From contig CM019828.1 of assembly GCA_009763385.1 (NCBI GenBank), positions 19,868,822-19,932,821 on the forward strand: a stretch of DNA of 64,000 bases, read 5' to 3'. The notes beneath the pieces were generated by a model, which made no database searches, was not told where the DNA came from, and saw nothing but the letters and a program-made list of their open reading frames with translations. The stretch comes from Coix lacryma-jobi var. lacryma-jobi. Taxonomy: Eukaryota > Streptophyta > Magnoliopsida > Poales > Poaceae. The position numbers were made by a program, and so were the translations under genes. Shown here piece by piece: positions 20,913 through 31,460 of this stretch (position 1 is its first letter; every line of letters starts with the position of its first letter).

Positions 20913-21289
20913 CGATGGTTTTTCTCTGGCTCTACCACCAAATCGAAGCTGTAGAGGGGATGCACCGCCCGTGCACCCCGTCCACCGACACGTGTCCCCA
21001 GGTCCTCGACCCGAGCAACACCATGTCCCGCAAGTCTTCGCTCGTCGCTGTCCCAGGCTGCCAGCCACCACAGCTGATCCTCAGGCCACCGGTCCCTCAG
21101 TCCAAGCCTCACGTCCGCCCTTCGCCACTCTCTGTCCATCGGCACGGCACGTCTCTACTTGACCTTCACCTTACCCTCGATCACTGTCTCTGTGCTCGAC
21201 ACCTACACAACACAAGCCAAAGAACTTGCGATCAAACCCGTTGACAATCACTCATCACACGAGACTCGGCATACACCTATGTATCCGCA

Positions 21290-22090
21290 AACGATCAGAC
21301 AGCTTCCGCAACTTTCCTTTTTTGACAAATTTTTTTTTCACAACTTTCCTTTTTTGGAAGGTTTTTTATTTTTTAAAAAAAACTTTTTTCGAAAACTACA
21401 AAGTTACACGTATAACTTATATGTACAACTTGTAATGATAAGTTATATGAAAAATATAAAAACACAAGAGTTATGAAACATAACTTATTTAAAAAATATA
21501 TTAAACACAAAGAAACAAATTAATTTATAACTTATGACAAAACTTGCAAACATAAAAGTTATTATACACAAAGAAACAGATTGTTATAACTTATAGTTTT
21601 AAAACACAAAAATTATGAAAACATAATTTATGTATAAAAGTTTATCAAAACACTACTTGTGTACATAAATTAGTTCATACAACTTTACATAATTTAATCA
21701 ATACAACTTGTGTTATTTATACATCTTATAAACTTGCCCAACTAAATTTTGATAAAAACTTATGCTAAGAAGTTCACCTCCATAAAATATTATATTAAAA
21801 ATTATGGTAGTATAAAAATTTTGTATAGAACTTAGTAATTTTTTAAAAAGAAAAGATTTATGTATAATTTGCTTGTATAACTTAGATATATAACTTACAG
21901 ATGACTTAGATATAAAGCTATACATATAAGTTCTCAAGAATTTAGACATACAAATTAATATCACGGTATATTGGTAGAAATACAAAAAATATGTATGAAA
22001 TAATTTATATAAAAATAAAAAGGTAAAATAAAAAATGAAAAAAATAAAAAATAAATAGAGAAAAAGATAAGAAGAGATATGTATAAGTGA
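21290..22090. repeat. Repeat X, copy 2, right part
   Basis: It resumes with AACGATCAGACAGC exactly as copy 1 does at 5882 and follows it for about 800 AT-rich bases to AAATAGAGAAAAAGA, with many small differences. It proves that A inserted into X. No ORF is supported. Confidence 0.75.
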
Positions 22091-22389
22091 GCTTCCAAAT
22101 ATTCGATGTGATATGTGAAAAGTTTTTGAGTCAGAAACTAAACACCCCCTAAAATAGTTAAAAAGAAAATAAATTAGTTAACCTATAAAATAATAAAAGA
22201 TAAATGAAAAATAGAAAATATAATAATAAAAACGATAAAGATTGTGGCCGCATACATCTAACTTGAACAGGCCAACGGACAGACTAACGTACATGCGGCT
22301 GTAGTAACGTGCGTCCGACTCGACCACCCACCCTGTAGTAACGTGCATCCGACTTGACCACCTGAGATCGTTCGCTCAACTGGGATGGA
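22091..22389. other. Spacer without a recognised gene
   Basis: AT-rich DNA changes near 22250 to a stretch with repeated GTAGTAACGTGC words (22293, 22331). I see no gene in it. Confidence 0.35.
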
Positions 22390-22560
22390 GTGAACGCTCG
22401 CGGAAATGGATTTGAGGCTGTCGTGCCTGTACCTGATGCGTGCGCGCTGCAGTTCGCCCGGTGGCGAAAGAACGTGCAGATGCCGAGTCGATTCCACTTC
22501 TACATGGACAGGACTGAAGGCGATCCACAAGGGACAGGAGGACTGAATAATCGAAGACAT
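22390..22560 (+). pseudogene. Fragment related to the C-terminus of the 24058 gene
   Basis: The frame reads FARWRKNVQMPSRFHFYM, closely resembling YARWRRSVSMPSRFYVQ near the end of the gene 2.5 kb downstream. A preceding VVPVP block resembles its VLVPAVSAG block. Upstream domains are missing and the flanks differ, so this is a partial copy, either an old duplicate or the remains of a tandem gene. The frame runs on into unrelated sequence. The function is unknown. Confidence 0.6.
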
Positions 22561-22599
22561 GGCACGCCTAGACCCGAGCATTTTGCGGACCGGGTAAAA

Positions 22600-23273
22600 A
22601 AAAACTCGGTTATATTGAGCCAAAAATTCTTGTCCATTACTGTCAATTGGATGAGTCAGACCTGCTATTTTTGGGCCGGGCACAGGTCTGGGCGGGCCGC
22701 CCGCATAATGTATAGTATAAAACAGCTAAAATAAGCATTTCAGGCCAGGTTTGGACCAAGAAAAAAAAATTTCTGGACAACAAGATTTGTGTCTAGGCCC
22801 TATCCAGTAAGGTTCGTGGGCGGCCAAAATCCGACGGGCCCGGGCCGGACCCATGGGTCGGGCTCAAAATGCTCAAAATCTCGAACTTTTCATTAGAGAT
22901 GGAAGTGTCTTCGTTCGAGCACCTTAAACACTTTCTAGTGAGCCCATATTAATTTTTCATTAAGCACAATAATTTTACTGATTTACGGGAACCATTGTTC
23001 CATATTTGGCCAAAAGAAAAAAGAAAAAAAACATGTTCACATAAAAATTGCCATAAAGGGATATTATTTCTGTTTTAGAAAAAAAGTATTATAGATTTAG
23101 GAGAAAAATATTCGATGCCTTTTATCTACGTTCTAGTGAAAATGGTTTCTTTCTTTAATAAAAGATTGTTCAATCTTAACTAAAAATATATAACAAAATT
23201 TTCAAATGATTATATATAATGTACTAATAAACATAATTATTATTTCTCTTATTCAAAACTAATGTTGTATATA
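22600..23273. other. Spacer with GGGCCGGGC-type repeat, no gene
   Basis: Between about 22665 and 22870 there are inverted G/C-rich words (GGGCCGGGC, GGCCCGGGCCGG, GTCGGGCTC) typical of a degenerate repeat, followed by AT-rich DNA with TATATAT runs. No coding region is supported. Confidence 0.35.
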
Positions 23274-23517
23274 GGGAGCGTATTCTGTGCAACCTTTACA
23301 ATATCTAACCATAGTCGCAAGATCTGCATCCGATGGCCAGGTAATTTAACACTTAAACCCCCACCATCAATTGAGAGGTGGATCTTACCATCAGATGAGG
23401 GGGTTTAAGTTTTAAAATTACCCACCTCTCAATCTGACCATCGGATGTAGATCATGTGACTGTGGTTGGATGTTGCAAAGGTTGCACACGAATGATGGTT
23501 GCACAAGATATGCTCCC
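23274..23517. mobile_element. Fold-back MITE with long inverted repeats
   Basis: The ends GGGAGCGTATTCTGTGCAACC and GGTTGCACAAGATATGCTCCC are inverted copies with few mismatches. Inside them, a long inner pair (ATCCGATGG with CCATCGGAT, and TTAAACCCCC with GGGGGTTTAA) makes almost the whole 244 bp a hairpin. The right arm holds an extra GTTGCACACGAATGAT segment. The target duplication is unclear, so the superfamily is open. Confidence 0.65.
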
Positions 23518-23608
23518 ATTGATATATCCCATGGAAAGGATAGACATAAAATCAAGAAAGAAAACAAATTTTCAATAAAAAAGAAAATGAAAGAAAAAAA
23601 AGTATGCC

Positions 23609-23619
23609 TATATATAAAA
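23609..23619 (+). promoter_or_regulatory. Possible TATA box of the 24058 gene
   Basis: TATATATAAAA lies about 440 bases before the start codon in an A-rich stretch and is followed by GC-rich DNA that looks like a 5' leader. It is the best candidate in the interval but unproven. Confidence 0.4.
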
Positions 23620-24057
23620 GAAACGTGTGAAAAGAAAACGGCCCAGGAGAAGACCCGCGTGCGTTCTCCCCGAGCGAACTATCCCATACTGGGCCGGCCC
23701 GTTCGCCGCATTTCCCTTCTGTTGACACGGGACCCCGGACCCCCACCAGCTTTCCTGTCTGTCTCCGACTCCGACTGCGACTCCTACCACCCCTCTCGCT
23801 CTCCGACGGGTGTGCCTCCCGCGCCCGCGGAACCCAGATGCCCTTGCTGGGCCCGCCCCTGCCAACACGAACCGACTCGATGGGCTAGATTCCGAGTCGG
23901 TTACGACGTGTTGACCGCAGTGTATTTTTGTGTTCGCCATGCATCCAGGGCAACAGAAACAGATCAAGATCGCGTCCCCTATCCCTACTCCCTAGCGCCG
24001 CCGCCGTTTCCGCCGCGTTAGACCACCTGCACCAGCCTTGCGGGCGGCCGCCCATAC

Positions 24058-25191
24058 ATGGCCGTAGTAATCTCCGCCATGGCCCCGAACTACTGCACGC
24101 CGTCCCTGTCCCTCCACGGCTCGTCTCGCCTGTCACGAGCATCAGGTGCCAGCATGCCGCCGCCGGCGCCGCCGGCACCCGCGAAGGAGGATGCACAGGA
24201 CTCGCTGTTCACGGACGAGGAATTCGAGGCGCTGATGAGCGGGCAGTGCGAGTTGCTGTCCTTCTCCGATGACGATTCCTGGTCGTCGCCGTCGCCGCTA
24301 CTGTCCCTCCAGCTGCAAGCGCAGCTGCTGTGCAGGGACGACGACGCCCGGTCCCATGAGACGTCGCCGGAGGACGCCCTGCCCGACCTCGAGAAGCCGA
24401 TCTCCGATGAGGACATCGAGCGGCTTGCGTCACTGTTCTGCGACGAGGAAATCGAGGCGCTCTGCGCCGCGCAGCAGCAGCAGCAGGCGTCGACGCGGTT
24501 CTCGTGGCTACGCTCAGACGACCAGGCCGGCAAGAAAAGGATGTCGTCCCCGCCGTGGCCGTCTTGCATAGCGGATGACGACGACGAGGAGGACGAGGAG
24601 GAGGAGGCCGGGCCGCCGCCCCCTCCACCTCCGACCAAGAAGGCAAGAACGGAAACGAAGAGCAGAAGCAGAAGCAGGCGCGAATATGCGCCGCCGCCGC
24701 CGCCGCCCCGTCCGATCAAGAAGGCAAGAACGCAAACGAAGAGCAGTAGCAGCCGCGAACACGCCGCTGCCGCCGCCCGTGCGGCCCGGCTCCAGCACCG
24801 TCTCTGGAGGTGGCGCAACACGATCGCGAACCGCATCCTGACGCGCCAGTTCCGGGCGCCGGAGCCCTCGCGCGGCCGGACGGCCCTGTGGTGCCAGTGC
24901 ACGGAGCTCGTGCTGGCGGACGGCTTCGGCTGCTGCGCGCTGCACCAGGACGCGCTGCCGGAGGACAGGGCGTGGGTGCACTCGGCTCAGGGCCACGCCC
25001 CGCTCGTCGGCGGGCCCGGTGAGGTCCTGGTGCCCGCGGTGTCCGCAGGCGACAGCAGGGCGATGGTGCGGCAGTACGCGCGGTGGCGCCGCAGCGTGTC
25101 CATGCCGTCCCGCTTCTACGTGCAGCACGCCGTGGAGAAGGGGCTCGCTCAGCAGCTGCCCGACGACGACTGGACGACGCCTCAATACTAG
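24058..25191 (+). CDS. Single-exon gene of unknown function, acidic/basic low-complexity protein with Cys-rich C-terminal domain
   Basis: The 377-codon frame is GC-rich and uninterrupted. N-terminal half: two similar acidic helices (FTDEEFEALMSGQ, about residue 50, and FCDEEIEALCAAQ, about residue 127), an SDDDS patch, a DDDDEEDEEEE run, and two nearly identical modules of polyproline followed by (T/I)KKAR TxTKS and Ser/Arg residues (about residues 187-232) that could act as nuclear localisation signals. C-terminal part: an Arg-rich helix (RLQHRLWRWRNTIANRIL), a Cys/His cluster (WCQC...CCALH, about residues 282-301), and YARWRRSVSMPSRFY. I recognise no named domain. A second ATG at 24079 could be the start. 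The partial copy at 22390 suggests a grass gene family. Function is not inferred beyond a possible nuclear role. Confidence 0.75.
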   Translation: MAVVISAMAPNYCTPSLSLHGSSRLSRASGASMPPPAPPAPAKEDAQDSLFTDEEFEALMSGQCELLSFSDDDSWSSPSPLLSLQLQAQLLCRDDDARSHETSPEDALPDLEKPISDEDIERLASLFCDEEIEALCAAQQQQQASTRFSWLRSDDQAGKKRMSSPPWPSCIADDDDEEDEEEEAGPPPPPPPTKKARTETKSRSRSRREYAPPPPPPRPIKKARTQTKSSSSREHAAAAARAARLQHRLWRWRNTIANRILTRQFRAPEPSRGRTALWCQCTELVLADGFGCCALHQDALPEDRAWVHSAQGHAPLVGGPGEVLVPAVSAGDSRAMVRQYARWRRSVSMPSRFYVQHAVEKGLAQQLPDDDWTTPQY

Positions 25192-26895
25192 AGCCGCCAG
25201 CGCCACGGTCGACAGGCGCCGAGCTACTGTGGGGCTGTAGGCTCCTGATTATGACACTATTTTCTGGGGAATCATGTATATGTCACACTCGTGGATTTTT
25301 GTTGCTGCTTATAGCGTTTCTATCAGTTTGTGGCCTTGTTTCTTCAGTAATATTAGGATTGGTGCAAGTTCAGAGGTGTTGGAACACCTCTTTCTTTCTA
25401 TGGCAAATCGATATAGCTAGCTGCTGTTCGGCACTTCGGCGTTCTCGCTGATCCGAGAGGTGTTTGAACTCCATAGTCATGATGATGTATTTATGTTGTT
25501 GTAGGCTCATGGGCATGATGTGTACTTTCAGTTGTATGCAACTGATGATGATTGGTTACAAACAGTCAAACAGAGCATGCAACTGATTGATCTAGTAACT
25601 CTGTAACGCTTTGGGCCACAGATGATTGGTTAATTTAGAAGTGAAAATTCACTAGCACTAATTCTTCATTTCCTGCTATGAAAATAGGTATAATATATCC
25701 GTGTAGAAGTGGAGAGTATGTATCATGTCTCACGTGTTTCTTTTTTAGTCTGCTATATAGATGTTGCACTACAAGCAGTAACTTTTTTTTGAGGGAAACT
25801 ACAAGCAGTACCCACCCCAATGCATTCGTCTTGGCCCAGCCCAAACAATATGTATACATGGACTGGGTTGGGTTCACATGTCTATCGGCCCATCAATCAA
25901 ATCTTCTCTTATATGGTTTCAATCCACCTAATCTGGGCCTAGACGGCTTTGGGACTTGGCAGGAATCGTCGTAGGCATCAGCAGCTTCTGGCGTCGGTGG
26001 ACGACACTCGACACACCCTCTTCAACAGCTCTTCACCACTTCACCAGCCATGTGAATGAACTATATATAGATATGGATGAAAAACCTATTATTATAGATC
26101 AATAATTGATAAATTTATCATATAGCTAAATAAAAATCTAAGTATCTATAAGTATTTTTATTAGTTAATATATTAAATAATGACTAATGCTTGTATGTCT
26201 TTTAAGATTCTAGCCCATGAAGTATATGAGTTGATGGACTAATAATATTTAGAAATTGGAAACGAGACCGTTATAATAGTTTATATATAAGTACATTACA
26301 CGCGGTTGTTAGGCGCTGGTTAGCCTGTCACTCTGTCAAAACAGCGCTGAGAAATCGATCAGCCGACGGCCACATTAGCATTGCAAGTCTGGTGAAAAAT
26401 ACGTTCCGTGCATGTGATTACATTAATCTTGTCCTTTCTTAAATTATATCATTGATGATGTATGTATACATTATTGCAGTCCTCACGAATTTGCAGTGTT
26501 TGCACCGTCTGAGAACCGGCCGGCACATGCATCGCCCAGAGCCGAACATCCCTCGCATGGACCGAGCACAATATTAATTTCTTTTCAGAAAATTGTACCT
26601 ACTATTAAAGGGCCGGGGTGAGATCTGACTGGCCAAAGGAAGTTAGCCACCATCAACAAATCTTGGGTGAGAGAGACACCGATTCAACTTTTCTTGCTAT
26701 AATTTTGCAAATTCACCGCACCATCTACCTTGTCATCTCTCAAGGCTTGTTGAGGCCATGATGATCACCAAAAGAAAGGTGCACTTAAATACTACTACTA
26801 TCTATTTAATACAAACTATAGATCGTTATGAATGACCACACCGACAGTGGGTAGAGGCAGTTCAAGATTTATTTAGTTCAAAAGTTTAAATAGTA
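25192..26895. other. 3' flank of the 24058 gene and gene-free spacer
   Basis: The first few hundred bases are T/G-rich and probably include the 3' UTR, but no clear polyadenylation signal stands out. Later sequence is AT-rich. I find no supported gene, and short frames here match nothing known. Confidence 0.4.
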
Positions 26896-27153
26896 CTTCC
26901 TCCGTTCCAAATTATAAGTCATTCCAAGAATCTTGGAAAGTCAAAGTTTTTCAACTTTGACCAAAATTATATAACAAGATAATAACATCTATGATACCAA
27001 CTAAGTATCATTAGATTCTTCATTAGTTTTATTTTTATAATATACATATTTGATGTTATAAATCTTTGTGTTTTTTCTATAACTTTGGTCAAAGTTGAAA
27101 AACTTTGACTATCCAAGATTCTTGAAACGACTTATAATTTGGAACGGAGGGAG
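26896..27153. mobile_element. Stowaway-like MITE 5
   Basis: The left end CTTCCTCCGTTCC and the right end GGAACGGAGGGAG are flanked by TA (26894-26895, 27154-27155). The interior (TCAAAGTTTTTCAACTTTGA near the left, mirrored at the right) belongs to the same family as MITEs 1-3. Length is 258 bp. Confidence 0.9.
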
Positions 27154-27279
27154 TACGAACTAAGTCAATGTTGCTTACTAAACTTCACTTTAACCATTAT
27201 TAAGATCAACTAGCCAGTTTACTCATTGTGGTACACCGCTTTTTCTTCCGTTTCTCCCTGCACTACTGGAGGCGGCTGC

Positions 27280-27870
27280 TTTGCCGAGTGCCTGTAGCAC
27301 TCGGCAAAGACAGTTGTACACTCGGCGAAGGCTGTGCCGAGAGCAGCCCTCGGCACAGACCTCTCGGCAAAAATCCTCTCGGCAAAGGAGCCTTTGCCGA
27401 GGGCCATTTATCGGGCGCTCGGCAACCCTTTCGCCGAGGGTCTCGTGAGGCTCTCGGCAAAGAAAAGTAGCCGTTAACGGCTGTTCCTACTGACGGAAAG
27501 TTTGCCGAGAGTTAACCTGGCTCTCGGCAAAGGTGGCACGTTTGCCGAGAGTCCGGCTCTCGGCAAAGCTACAAATTTTTTTTTCCTGTGCCGAGGGTCG
27601 ACTCTCGGCAAAGCTATAGATTTTTATTTTTTTTGGGATCTCTTCGCCGAGGGCTAACTCAACTGACTCTCGGCAAACCTCAGGCTTTGCCGAGGGCTTT
27701 GGTCATAGCCCTCGGCAAATCCTTTAAAAAACCGATCACGCTCCCCAGCTTTGCCGAGGGCTTTGGACATAGCCCTCGGCAAAGCTGGGAAAATGGCTTT
27801 CTGCTCCAGCTTTGCCGAGGGTTATGGACATAGCCCTCGGCAAAGGGCCTCTTCGCCGAGAGCCACCCTC
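27280..27870. repeat. CACTA left subterminal repeats
   Basis: More than fifteen copies of TTTGCCGAG or CTCGGCAAA and close variants occur in both orientations. The longest inverted pairs, around 27749-27785 and 27810-27845, share GCTTTGCCGAGGG and ATAGCCCTCGGCAAA and can form stable hairpins. Confidence 0.9.
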
Positions 27871-28239
27871 GGCAAAGGAGCAATTTTTTTATTTTTTTCT
27901 GTTTTTCCTTTTCTCCCACACTACCAAACATATATATATCACATTCATCACATATCACATTTCACATCACAGAACATATATATATATATCATGAAAGTTC
28001 ACATCACATAGTTCAATAACATATACGTCCACGAATCTAGTTCACATCACATAGTTCAACAACATATTCGTCCTCGAATCTAGTTCACATCACATAACTT
28101 CAGTGACACACGATAGTCCAACGTACTACACCCCTGGCCAACCAGGCCACCCCTGAGAGGGGCCGCCTGGTTCACCCCCGGTCTGGTTCCATCGGTGGTT
28201 GTTCGAACCTTGTGACGGAGGAGGCTGCAAAAGGTCATG

Positions 28240-28967
28240 TCAGACAAGGAAATGAAATAAATGAAACACTGAAGTATTGATACTCACAGGAGCAGCTCCG
28301 GGGTCCTGAGACGGCGGTGGAGGAGTCATGAGCGTCTGCGGCACGGCCATGCCCTGGGAGGCCATGAAGGAGATGAGCTCCGCCATCTGCTTAGCTTGAG
28401 CCTCCATCTGGGCCGACATCTGTGACCGCATCTGGAACTCGGACACCTGGCGCTCCTGCCTTTCTCTTTCCAGGCGGGCCTGCGATAATACAAAGTGAAT
28501 GTTAGAACAATGCAAACATTTAAAGATCAATGCACGATGAGTAAAATAGAAATAACCTCGAGCTCGGCGACCCGCGACTGCGCAGGCGACGGGCGTGGGC
28601 GTATGGGGACGCTCCCGCTCGTGCTCTGTGCTCGGAGCTGGGACAGAGTGGGAGTGGAGGCCGTGTCGATGACGCCGTCGCCAAGCCAGAACCGCCCGTG
28701 CTTCTTCCCTCCTCCAATCCTCATGACGATGCTCCCGTCCAGGTCCGCGGTGGCGGGATCAAAGTCATCCCCATGGACTGTCCTTGCCGCCTCTGAGTAG
28801 TCAGTGAGGCGGGAGTGGACGCTGGAGTTGGTGTACGCGTCGGCGGGATCGTCGGGGTTGTAGGAGGTCTCCGCTGCCGTGGCCTTGCCCTTGTGGGACA
28901 TGGCGTATGCCGCCACCGTGCCGCAAGGCTGGCCACCGTGTGCCTCCGACTGCGAGGAAGACAACAA
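28240..28967 (-). pseudogene. CACTA transposase remnant (C-terminal exons)
   Basis: Two minus-strand pieces are visible. The first (28967-28560) contains NSSVHSRLTDYSEAARTVHG, then GDDFDPATADLDGSIVMRIG, then GKKHGRFWLGDGVIDTAST. This block is characteristic of the C-terminal half of plant Ptta/En/Spm transposases. After a likely intron, the second (28480-28290) is a Gln/Met-rich coiled coil (ERERQERQVSEFQMRSQMSA). The catalytic N-terminal region is absent, so the product cannot be an active transposase. Confidence 0.75.
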
Positions 28968-29444
28968 GATGACTTCGTTTGATGATATGCGATGATCTCA
29001 GGGTTTCAACCATCTTGCGTCACCACTTGCTCCAAACATTCCCAAATTTTTTTCATAGCCTCTACATGCGATGTCAAGGTCACTCGTCCATTTTCATGAT
29101 TTTCTGACTTCGTTTGTATTTTTAATAATTTTAAATCCAATATCACGCAACTTGGTCGCCGTTTCTCGTGCACGAGACGGTCGAGTCTCCGCACCTGTCC
29201 CTGGATACGGTGTCGAAATACCCTCTGAAGAATGAATACCATTTTTCGAATCGCTGAGTTTCATTATTTCATGCACCTGCAGTTCAAACGTGCGTCCCGC
29301 GGAAAAAATCATCAAATTAAAAAAAAATGCGCGAAATATAGCAAGATTTATGGAAAACACTTCAAATTTGAAATCTTGGCTTGTAGTACTGTAGCAAGGC
29401 CACAGGAAAAATTGGGAGCAAAAAAACAAAAAAAAAATAATATG
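28968..29444. other. CACTA interior, non-coding remainder
   Basis: Reading frames on the minus strand upstream of the transposase piece are short and change frame. They may be further decayed exons (for example RVTLTSHVEAMKKIWECLEQ around 29030-29090) but cannot be assigned with confidence. Confidence 0.4.
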
Positions 29445-29815
29445 CTTTGCCGAGAGCTTCCTAAAGCCCTCGGCAAAGGGAACCTATGCCGAGAGCCAGG
29501 GCACCGGCTCTCGGCAAAGCATATTGTAAAAAAAAAATTCAACCCTGTGCCGAGAGCCTAACAGAGGGCTCTCGGCAAATGTAACGGCGCAGGAGGAGCC
29601 GTTCGCGAGTATTCTACGCCGAGGGTTCGGCTCTCGGCATAGGGTCCCTTTGCCGAGAGCCTGACTTCGCCGAGAGTCGGACCCTCGGCGTAGGAATCGT
29701 TGCCGAGTTTCTTATGGTGCCGAGGGCTGGCTCTCGGCAAAAAGCCCTTTGCCGAGTGCCCGTGTTTTAGCTCTCGGCAAAGAGCCGGACACTCGGCAAA
29801 GAGCCCGTTTCCGGT
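29445..29815. repeat. CACTA right subterminal repeats
   Basis: Dense TTTGCCGAG/CTCGGCAAA words and variants (CGCCGAGGG, CTCGGCATA) in both orientations mirror the left end. Confidence 0.9.
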
Positions 29816-29822
29816 AGTGCTG

Positions 29823-30829
29823 TCTCAAAAGAAATTCACATATTGCATTTCTAGAAGTTAACTAATTACAAATTTAACTAGATTCTTAAAAAACATTATC
29901 AACATTTATATATTTGAATAGATTTATAAATAGATGTCACGATTAATCTAATAGTGTTTATATATTTCGTATTAGTGTATTGTTTATATATACTTGGTTA
30001 GACTCTAAATTGATTGACTTAAAATTTGAGATGTGTATTTATTTTAGGAGAGAGGGAGTAGGGAATAATTTCTTGACTCTCTTGTGAAGCTGCTTAGGTA
30101 TGTACAACCCATAGATATGGGTCGTCTCTAAGATACTAAAATCAGACATAGAGACAACTAAAAACACAAGTCATACAATCCAGAGACAAATAATCGTTTT
30201 GCATGTAGTCAAGATTAATCATGAATATCAACCTGTATACCATGTGTGGTCGTTTGATGGAAGACGGTTCAACCATATAAAAATTCAGATGGAATGACTA
30301 GAAGCATTCAGATAACTCACTAGTCCATACTCGATACTAATGGGAGACATACGGTGCACTGAAACTTGTCAATACAGAATCACCGCCATTCAGTTTTAGA
30401 AATTAACCAGAAACTGACACTACTGAAACTTAAAATTTCTATATGGTAGAATGTCATCTAGCAAGCTAGATCATAATAGATAGTTCCACCTGCTCATAGC
30501 ACACTCATAAACTTGTATGCAGTCCAGAACATACAAGAATAATGCTATCCTAGGTAATGTAGTTCAGAAAACAACTCTACTGTCAGACAACCATCACATT
30601 GTAATTGAAACGGAAGGAACACTGACCACTATGCAACTGAAAGTCCAAACTAAGATGTCTAGGCAAGCACAAAAAGTAGCACTCAACGTAATTCTAGCAG
30701 CACTCGATGGAATAAGCACACGCGATTACGAGGATGGATCCCAAGCTGTTGACCGCATAAACAAAGGAGAGATCAGATCAACTCCAGTCAAATCCTACGA
30801 AACAATAGATGGTCCAGGGGAATAGAAAC
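29823..30829. other. Spacer without a recognised gene
   Basis: AT-rich sequence. A segment at 30100-30180 (GTCGTCTCTAAG and ATAGAGACAAC) resembles the arms of a degenerate MITE, but I could not define its ends. Confidence 0.3.
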
Positions 30830-31460
30830 TCACGCTATTCGACGATGGAGCCGTCATTGAGCCGGGGAAGGAACCTCCGCTAGATTCGCTTCCCACGGAA
30901 AAGGAATGGGTCGCTGTTGTCGTCGATCCGCTTCCGCGGCCTAGGGTTCGCACCACAATAAACGTGCCCGACGCCAAGCCTCCACCATGACCGAGGTTGC
31001 GGACTTGTGGGTCGCCGTCGTCGAGACAGTTCCGCGTCCGAAGGTGTGCGCCGGGATGACGACACCACCATCGCCGATACATCAGCCAAGGCGCCCTTGG
31101 TCTTATTTTTGCAGTAGCTAGCTTGTTCTTCCTAGCCGAGGCACTCAAATCACGGCTACTAAAGGTTGGGGTGCCGACGAGGAAGAAGAATGAAGCTGAG
31201 ATAACCGATTCACCGTGGATATAGGAAACGAATTTGGCACGACTGCTCCCTCCCTCGCGCGCCCAAACATCAACCGCACGTGCAACCGGGATCTGGGCGT
31301 CGTCGAGATGGGGAGGCGGCACATACAACGCTGCTCGGATCGTCTTCTTCGCATTGGAGAACGGGACGGGGCCGTCGTCTCGCGAGGCGACGACAACTGT
31401 GTCTTCAGTGTTCGACGGGGTTGTTTTTGAAAAAACAACAGCGAATGGGACGGGGTCAAG
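30830..31460 (-). other. GC-rich gene-like island, no supported CDS
   Basis: The sequence is GC-rich in an AT-rich neighbourhood and has gene-like composition. A GTGAGT splice-donor-like site on the minus strand lies near 30828-30833. Three overlapping minus-strand frames exist, but each lacks a recognisable domain and their relation is unclear. It could be the first exon and leader of a decayed gene, or a gene fragment carried by a transposon. I assign no product. Confidence 0.3.

Larger units (their letters stand above)
7043..21289 (-). mobile_element. Element A: Ty1/Copia retrotransposon, Sirevirus lineage, minus strand
   Basis: It is bounded by direct repeats starting TGAAGGACC and ending ATCCGCA (7043-9089 and 16611-21289). 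The target duplication is AACCA at the left and AACGA at the right, one mismatch, and the uninterrupted X copy at 5880 supplies the empty site. Read on the minus strand the order is 5' LTR, Met-tRNA primer site, gag, second gag segment with coiled coil, protease-integrase, RT-RNase H, multi-PPT region and 3' LTR. The Copia class follows from integrase preceding RT. The Sirevirus call follows from the long gag, the repeated PPTs and the palindrome-rich LTRs. Several nonsense codons and a frameshift make it non-autonomous today. About 2.6 kb of its right LTR is a later solo-LTR insertion. Confidence 0.93.
16611..21289 (-). repeat. Element A 5' LTR, interrupted by solo LTR F
   Basis: 16611-17042 and 19665-21289 together match 7043-9089. 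Removing 17043-19664 plus one copy of CCGGC leaves about 2,052 bp, close to the 2,047 bp of the other LTR. Small differences, such as a longer G run at 16645-16655, show that the LTRs have diverged since insertion. Confidence 0.92.
27261..29819 (-). mobile_element. CACTA (En/Spm) transposon, 2.6 kb
   Basis: The left end is CACTACTGGA and the right end is TCCGGTAGTG, flanked by the three-base duplication CTG (27258-27260, 29820-29822) typical of CACTA elements. Both subterminal regions (27280-27870 and 29445-29815) are packed with TTTGCCGAG and CTCGGCAAA words in both orientations, the transposase-binding repeats of this superfamily. The interior holds a minus-strand transposase remnant (28240-28967). 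At 2.6 kb, without a complete TnpA/TnpD pair, it is a non-autonomous deletion derivative. Confidence 0.92.

Noticed and set aside
21290..22090. Repeat X right part as a continuation of the A LTR
   Set aside because: It is absent after the other LTR of A (9090 onward) but matches copy 1 of X at 5882, so it is flanking target DNA.
24090..24902. 270-codon minus-strand ORF with Ser runs and poly-Gly
   Set aside because: Antisense of the GC-rich 24058 gene; the homopolymer runs mirror the GAC/GAG and CCG repeats of the sense strand.
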